From Ornithoclostridium faecigallinarum (GTDB taxonomy: Bacteria; Bacillota; Clostridia; Christensenellales; UBA3700): a stretch of 64,000 bases of DNA. Position numbers and translations under genes: made by a program. This document shows, one piece after another, positions 61,187 to 64,000 of the stretch (position 1 is its first letter; each line of letters opens with the position of its first letter). Location: NCBI GenBank assembly GCA_018713665.1, contig DVOI01000040.1:1-64000 (forward strand), in the 5' to 3' direction. Under the pieces are notes generated by a model. The model saw only the letters and a list, made by a program, of their open reading frames with translations. It did no database searches and was not told the origin of the DNA.

Positions 61187-62421
61187 ACCTTCTTTCTCCT
61201 CAATATGTCGTACGCCTGCATGTGGCAGGGCACGGGCATTGTCAAATGTTGTTGGACGAGCTTCGCCCTCTGCACGGGCGCGCCCTCGTCGTCGCGCAGG
61301 TCGCGTACCTCGACCGCCGCGCCGTTGACCGCCTCGTCGGCGGCGAGCAATTGCAGCGTGTCGCCCTCGGCGAAGGCGTTGCGCTGTTCGACGAGCGCTC
61401 TGCCCGAGGTCTCGTCATAGCCGAGAACGAGCGCGACAAATTCGCTTTCGCCCTCCGTCTGATTGACGTCGCCGCTGACCTTCGCGCCCTCCGCGCCGAA
61501 ATAGAAGCCCGTCGTGTACGCGCGGTGCGCGGTCTGTTCGAGCTCTCCGATGATGTCCTCGCCGGGCACGAAATCGTCGTCCGCCGCAAAGCCGTCCATA
61601 GCGCGGCGATATGCCGACACTGTCGACGCGACGTAGTATTGCGACTTCATCCGCCCCTCTATCTTGAACGACTTCACTCCTGCGTCCGCGAGCTCGCGCA
61701 GATGTCGGATCATGTTGAGGTCGCCGCTGTTGAGTATGTAGGTGCCCCTGCCGTCCTCAAACACCGGATAGTGCGCGCCGCCTCTGCCCGCCTCGGTCAA
61801 CTCGAAGTTCCAGCGGCACGGCTGGGCGCAGTTGCCGCGGTTGGCGCTCCTGCCGCTCATCGCCGCGGACAACAGGCATCTGCCGCTGTACGACACGCAC
61901 ATCGCGCCGTGAACAAAAGCCTCAATCTCGACGTCGTCGCCGAGGAAATCGCAGATCTCCGCGATCTCGTCGAGGCGCGTCTCGCGCGCGAGAACGACCC
62001 TCTTTACGCCCATATCGGCATAGACCTTGGCGGCGTACTTGTTGGTGACGTTCGCCTGCGTGGAGACGTGCACGTCGAGCGTGGGCGCGACCTTGCGGCA
62101 CAGCTCGATTGCGCCGAGGTCGGTGACGATCGCCGCGTCGACGCCGCACTCGCTCAGAAAGCAGAAGTGGTCGGCAAGCGCGCCAAAGTCGTCGTTGCGG
62201 GCAAACACATTGACCGCGGTGTACAACTTTTTACCGCGCTTATGCGCGTATGCGACAGCCTCGGGCATCTCCTTTGCCCCGAAATTTGCCGCGCCTGCCC
62301 TCAACCCGAAATCGCTGCCACCGACATAGACTGCGTCCGCTCCGAAGTGGAACGCGGTGACGAGTTTGGACATGTCGCCCGCAGGCGCGAGCAGCTCTAC
62401 GCGGCTCATATCTTTGTGCAT
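61183..62421 (-). CDS. trhP: U32-family tRNA uridine hydroxylase TrhP
   Basis: About 412 residues. ELLAPAGDM at the N-terminus, GADAVYVGG, SYSGRCLLSAAMSGRSANRGNCAQPCRW (the Cys signature of U32 peptidases), and IEGRMKS. U32 proteins of this kind hydroxylate U34 of certain tRNAs using prephenate. The start at 62421 is supported by GGAGG 9 nt upstream; the alternative 62409 overlaps the trmR stop (ATGA). The trmR gene is adjacent, so the pair makes 5-methoxyuridine. Confidence 0.88.
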   Translation of the reverse strand: MHKDMSRVELLAPAGDMSKLVTAFHFGADAVYVGGSDFGLRAGAANFGAKEMPEAVAYAHKRGKKLYTAVNVFARNDDFGALADHFCFLSECGVDAAIVTDLGAIELCRKVAPTLDVHVSTQANVTNKYAAKVYADMGVKRVVLARETRLDEIAEICDFLGDDVEIEAFVHGAMCVSYSGRCLLSAAMSGRSANRGNCAQPCRWNFELTEAGRGGAHYPVFEDGRGTYILNSGDLNMIRHLRELADAGVKSFKIEGRMKSQYYVASTVSAYRRAMDGFAADDDFVPGEDIIGELEQTAHRAYTTGFYFGAEGAKVSGDVNQTEGESEFVALVLGYDETSGRALVEQRNAFAEGDTLQLLAADEAVNGAAVEVRDLRDDEGAPVQRAKLVQQHLTMPVPCHMQAYDILRRKKV

Positions 62422-62999
62422 ACGGCAATACCTCCGCCGACGTCGCTCATCGTGCATTCAAAGCGCGACGCGTCGGTAATCGCGCGCACGAATCGTCTCA
62501 TCCCGGTGACAATCGTGCGGTGTTTGTGAGGGGGATATCCGTCCCCTTTCACCAGTCCCAAAAAGTTGACGTCGTCGGCGACAATTACGGTGCCCGTGTC
62601 GATAAAGTCATATATCGCGTCGAGATAGCCGCAATATTTGCTCTTTGCCGCGTCGATGAAGACGAAGTCGTATTTGTGTCTTTTGACCAGCTCGGGAACG
62701 ACGCGTTCGGCGTCGCCGAGATAGGCGGTTATGTTGTTCGAAGCGCCGCAAGCCGCCCACAATTTTTTCGCGACGTCCAGCTTGCCTGCATCCCTTTCGA
62801 CGGTGTCGACGTGCGCGCCTGTCGCGGTCGCGAGACACAGCGCCGAATAGCCGACCGACGTGCCTATCTCCAAAATGCGCTTGCGCGGAGCGGCAACGGC
62901 AGCCTCAATCAAGACCTCGAGCCCGTCGCGCGGAATGATGTCAAAGCCGTACTTTTCGCGCAGCGCCTCTGCGCGCGCGTCGGGCACGAACTCAGGCAT
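62406..62999 (-). CDS. trmR: tRNA 5-hydroxyuridine methyltransferase TrmR (O-methyltransferase)
   Basis: 197 residues. SAM motif I ILEIGTSVGYSALCLA, motif II-like VDTVERD, YDFVFIDAAKSKY and VIVADDVN (metal-type COMT family). In Bacillus the same gene order with U32 genes makes mo5U34 in tRNA. The start at 62999 overlaps the RNase J stop by 8 bp. Confidence 0.85.
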   Translation of the reverse strand: MPEFVPDARAEALREKYGFDIIPRDGLEVLIEAAVAAPRKRILEIGTSVGYSALCLATATGAHVDTVERDAGKLDVAKKLWAACGASNNITAYLGDAERVVPELVKRHKYDFVFIDAAKSKYCGYLDAIYDFIDTGTVIVADDVNFLGLVKGDGYPPHKHRTIVTGMRRFVRAITDASRFECTMSDVGGGIAVCTKI

Positions 63000-64000
63000 T
63001 GTCCACCTCGGTGATGATGGGCAGCACCATCGGCTTTTGTTTGAGCTTGTTGGCGACATACTTGATCACTTGACGCCGTATCGACGCTTTGAGGCGTCCT
63101 CTGTCCCTCGCGCCGCGGTAGTTGACCTTGTCAATCGCCTCGGCGACGACGTCCCTGATCGGCTCGATGAAGTCCTCGCCGATCGTAATGCCCCGGGTGA
63201 TGACCTCGGGCGGCGCGATTGCGGACTTGGTCTCCAAGCCCATCGTGACCAGCACGACGACCATGCCGTCGCGGCTGAGCTGCTGGCGGTCCTGCAAGAC
63301 GAGGTCGTCGACGTCGTTGAGCCCGTCGACGTAGATGTTGCCGGCGTTGACGTTGTCGCGGCGAACGAGCGAACGCGGTTTGAGTTCGAACACCGCGCCG
63401 ATCTCGGGGATCGCGATGTTCGATTGCGGTATGCCCAATCTTACCGCCAACTCCTCGTGCTGTTTGAGGTGGCGGTATTCGCCGTGCACGGGGATGAAGA
63501 ATTGCGGTCTGATCAATCGCAGCATCAATTTGAGCTCTTCCTTGCACGCGTGCCCGGAGACGTGCAGCTCGGCGAGCGAGCCGTACATCACCCTTGCGCC
63601 GCGGCGGTAGAGGTTGTTGATGACGGTGTAGATCAACTTCTCGTTGCCGGGTATCGGCGAGGACGAGATGACGATGAGGTCTTTGGGACCGATCGCGACC
63701 TTGTCGTCGCCGGACGCCATGCGCGTCAGCGCGCTCATTGGCTCACCCTGCGACCCCGTCGTGATGATGCAGAGCTCCCCGGGCGCGAACTTGCGGATGT
63801 CCTCGATGTCGACGATCGTGCCGTTGTCCGCCTTCATGATGCCCAGCTTTACGGCGATCTCGCTGATGTTCTTCATGCTTCTGCCGTTGAACGCGACCTT
63901 GCGGCGGTACTTTTGGCAGATGTTGATGATCTGTTGGATGCGGTTGACGTTGGACGCGAACGTGGCTATGATGATTCGGCTGTCGGCATTGCTCTCGACG
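62992..64000 (-). CDS. rnj: Ribonuclease J (N-terminal part beyond window)
   Basis: 336 visible residues of an approximately 555-residue enzyme. DSRIIIATFASNVNRIQQI and KVAFNGRSM (beta-CASP domain), ITTGSQGEPMSALTRMA, VISSSPIPGNE and HVSGHACKEE, then FIPVHGEYRHL, which carries the metal His. The C-terminal domain ends at the stop at 62992. It is an RNA decay and maturation nuclease, and the first visible gene of the trmR-trhP-GT-ppiB operon. Confidence 0.95.
   Translation of the reverse strand, partial: VESNADSRIIIATFASNVNRIQQIINICQKYRRKVAFNGRSMKNISEIAVKLGIMKADNGTIVDIEDIRKFAPGELCIITTGSQGEPMSALTRMASGDDKVAIGPKDLIVISSSPIPGNEKLIYTVINNLYRRGARVMYGSLAELHVSGHACKEELKLMLRLIRPQFFIPVHGEYRHLKQHEELAVRLGIPQSNIAIPEIGAVFELKPRSLVRRDNVNAGNIYVDGLNDVDDLVLQDRQQLSRDGMVVVLVTMGLETKSAIAPPEVITRGITIGEDFIEPIRDVVAEAIDKVNYRGARDRGRLKASIRRQVIKYVANKLKQKPMVLPIITEVDNA

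Overview
The window looks like a chromosomal piece of a GC-rich, spore-forming, anaerobic Firmicute (Bacillota, probably class Clostridia, gut-type). The evidence is spoIVA, an N-terminally extended bL27 next to its processing protease Prp, an L21 leader ahead of rplU, RNase J, a putative [FeFe]-hydrogenase and many polysaccharide-degrading enzymes. No rRNA genes, CRISPR arrays or complete insertion sequences were seen.

Region by region. (1) 1-2.3 kb is a visibly AT-richer island. It carries a degenerate methyltransferase-like protein and a GIY-YIG/DEAD-box helicase cut by the window edge, next to a tRNA-Thr whose 3' end is duplicated 143 bp away (an attachment-site signature). (2) 2.7-3.1 kb holds a promoter-to-terminator RNA gene with rod-like end pairing (6S RNA candidate). 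(3) 3.2-7.8 kb is a minus-strand operon, nadD-yqeK fusion > rsfS > unknown > pdp > deoC > Imm-5-like, with an apparently leaderless first gene. (4) 7.9-14.7 kb has a small unknown gene, a GH95-like lipoprotein glycosidase, and copA (with a fused CopZ domain that has its own ribosome-binding site) followed by a DAHP synthase.

(5) 14.9-30.0 kb is one tightly packed minus-strand operon of 13 genes for uronate-containing glycosides: kdgA, kdgK, uxaC, uxuA, an SDR mannonate/fructuronate oxidoreductase, three Gfo/Idh/MocA oxidoreductases, a GDPD-like protein, a xylose-isomerase-like TIM barrel, an (alpha/alpha)6 glycosidase-like protein, a GPH symporter and a lipoprotein. A divergent AraC regulator faces it. 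A 22-bp element in this divergent promoter recurs with 21/22 identity and nearly the same spacing to the -35 box at 34.48 kb, ahead of another lipoprotein gene and beside a GH38 alpha-mannosidase. This suggests one regulon. (6) 35.7-44.9 kb has nadE, a heterodimeric ABC exporter, a 0.5-kb block of nested inverted repeats, an orphan ilvN, a lipoprotein, a NYN-domain protein and an 8-oxoguanine glycosylase. (7) 45-49 kb has lacZ (GH2) and the rplU-prp-rpmA operon.

(8) 49.3-53.7 kb has uvrC (also leaderless by promoter geometry), an ArsR-type regulator, two convergent tiny Cys-rich genes and spoIVA. (9) 53.8-58.8 kb is a minus operon, der > aminotransferase > phosphoesterase > [FeFe]-hydrogenase > FakA-C-like stub. 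(10) 58.8-64 kb is a minus operon, RNase J > trmR > trhP (U32) > GT28-like glycosyltransferase > ppiB, in which ppiB carries a one-base frameshift. A small membrane-protein gene starts inside the ppiB terminator hairpin.

Functionally, the window couples extracellular and cytoplasmic glycan breakdown (GH95, GH38, GH2, uronate pathway) with core housekeeping operons. All assignments were made by reading motifs and context; no database search was run.
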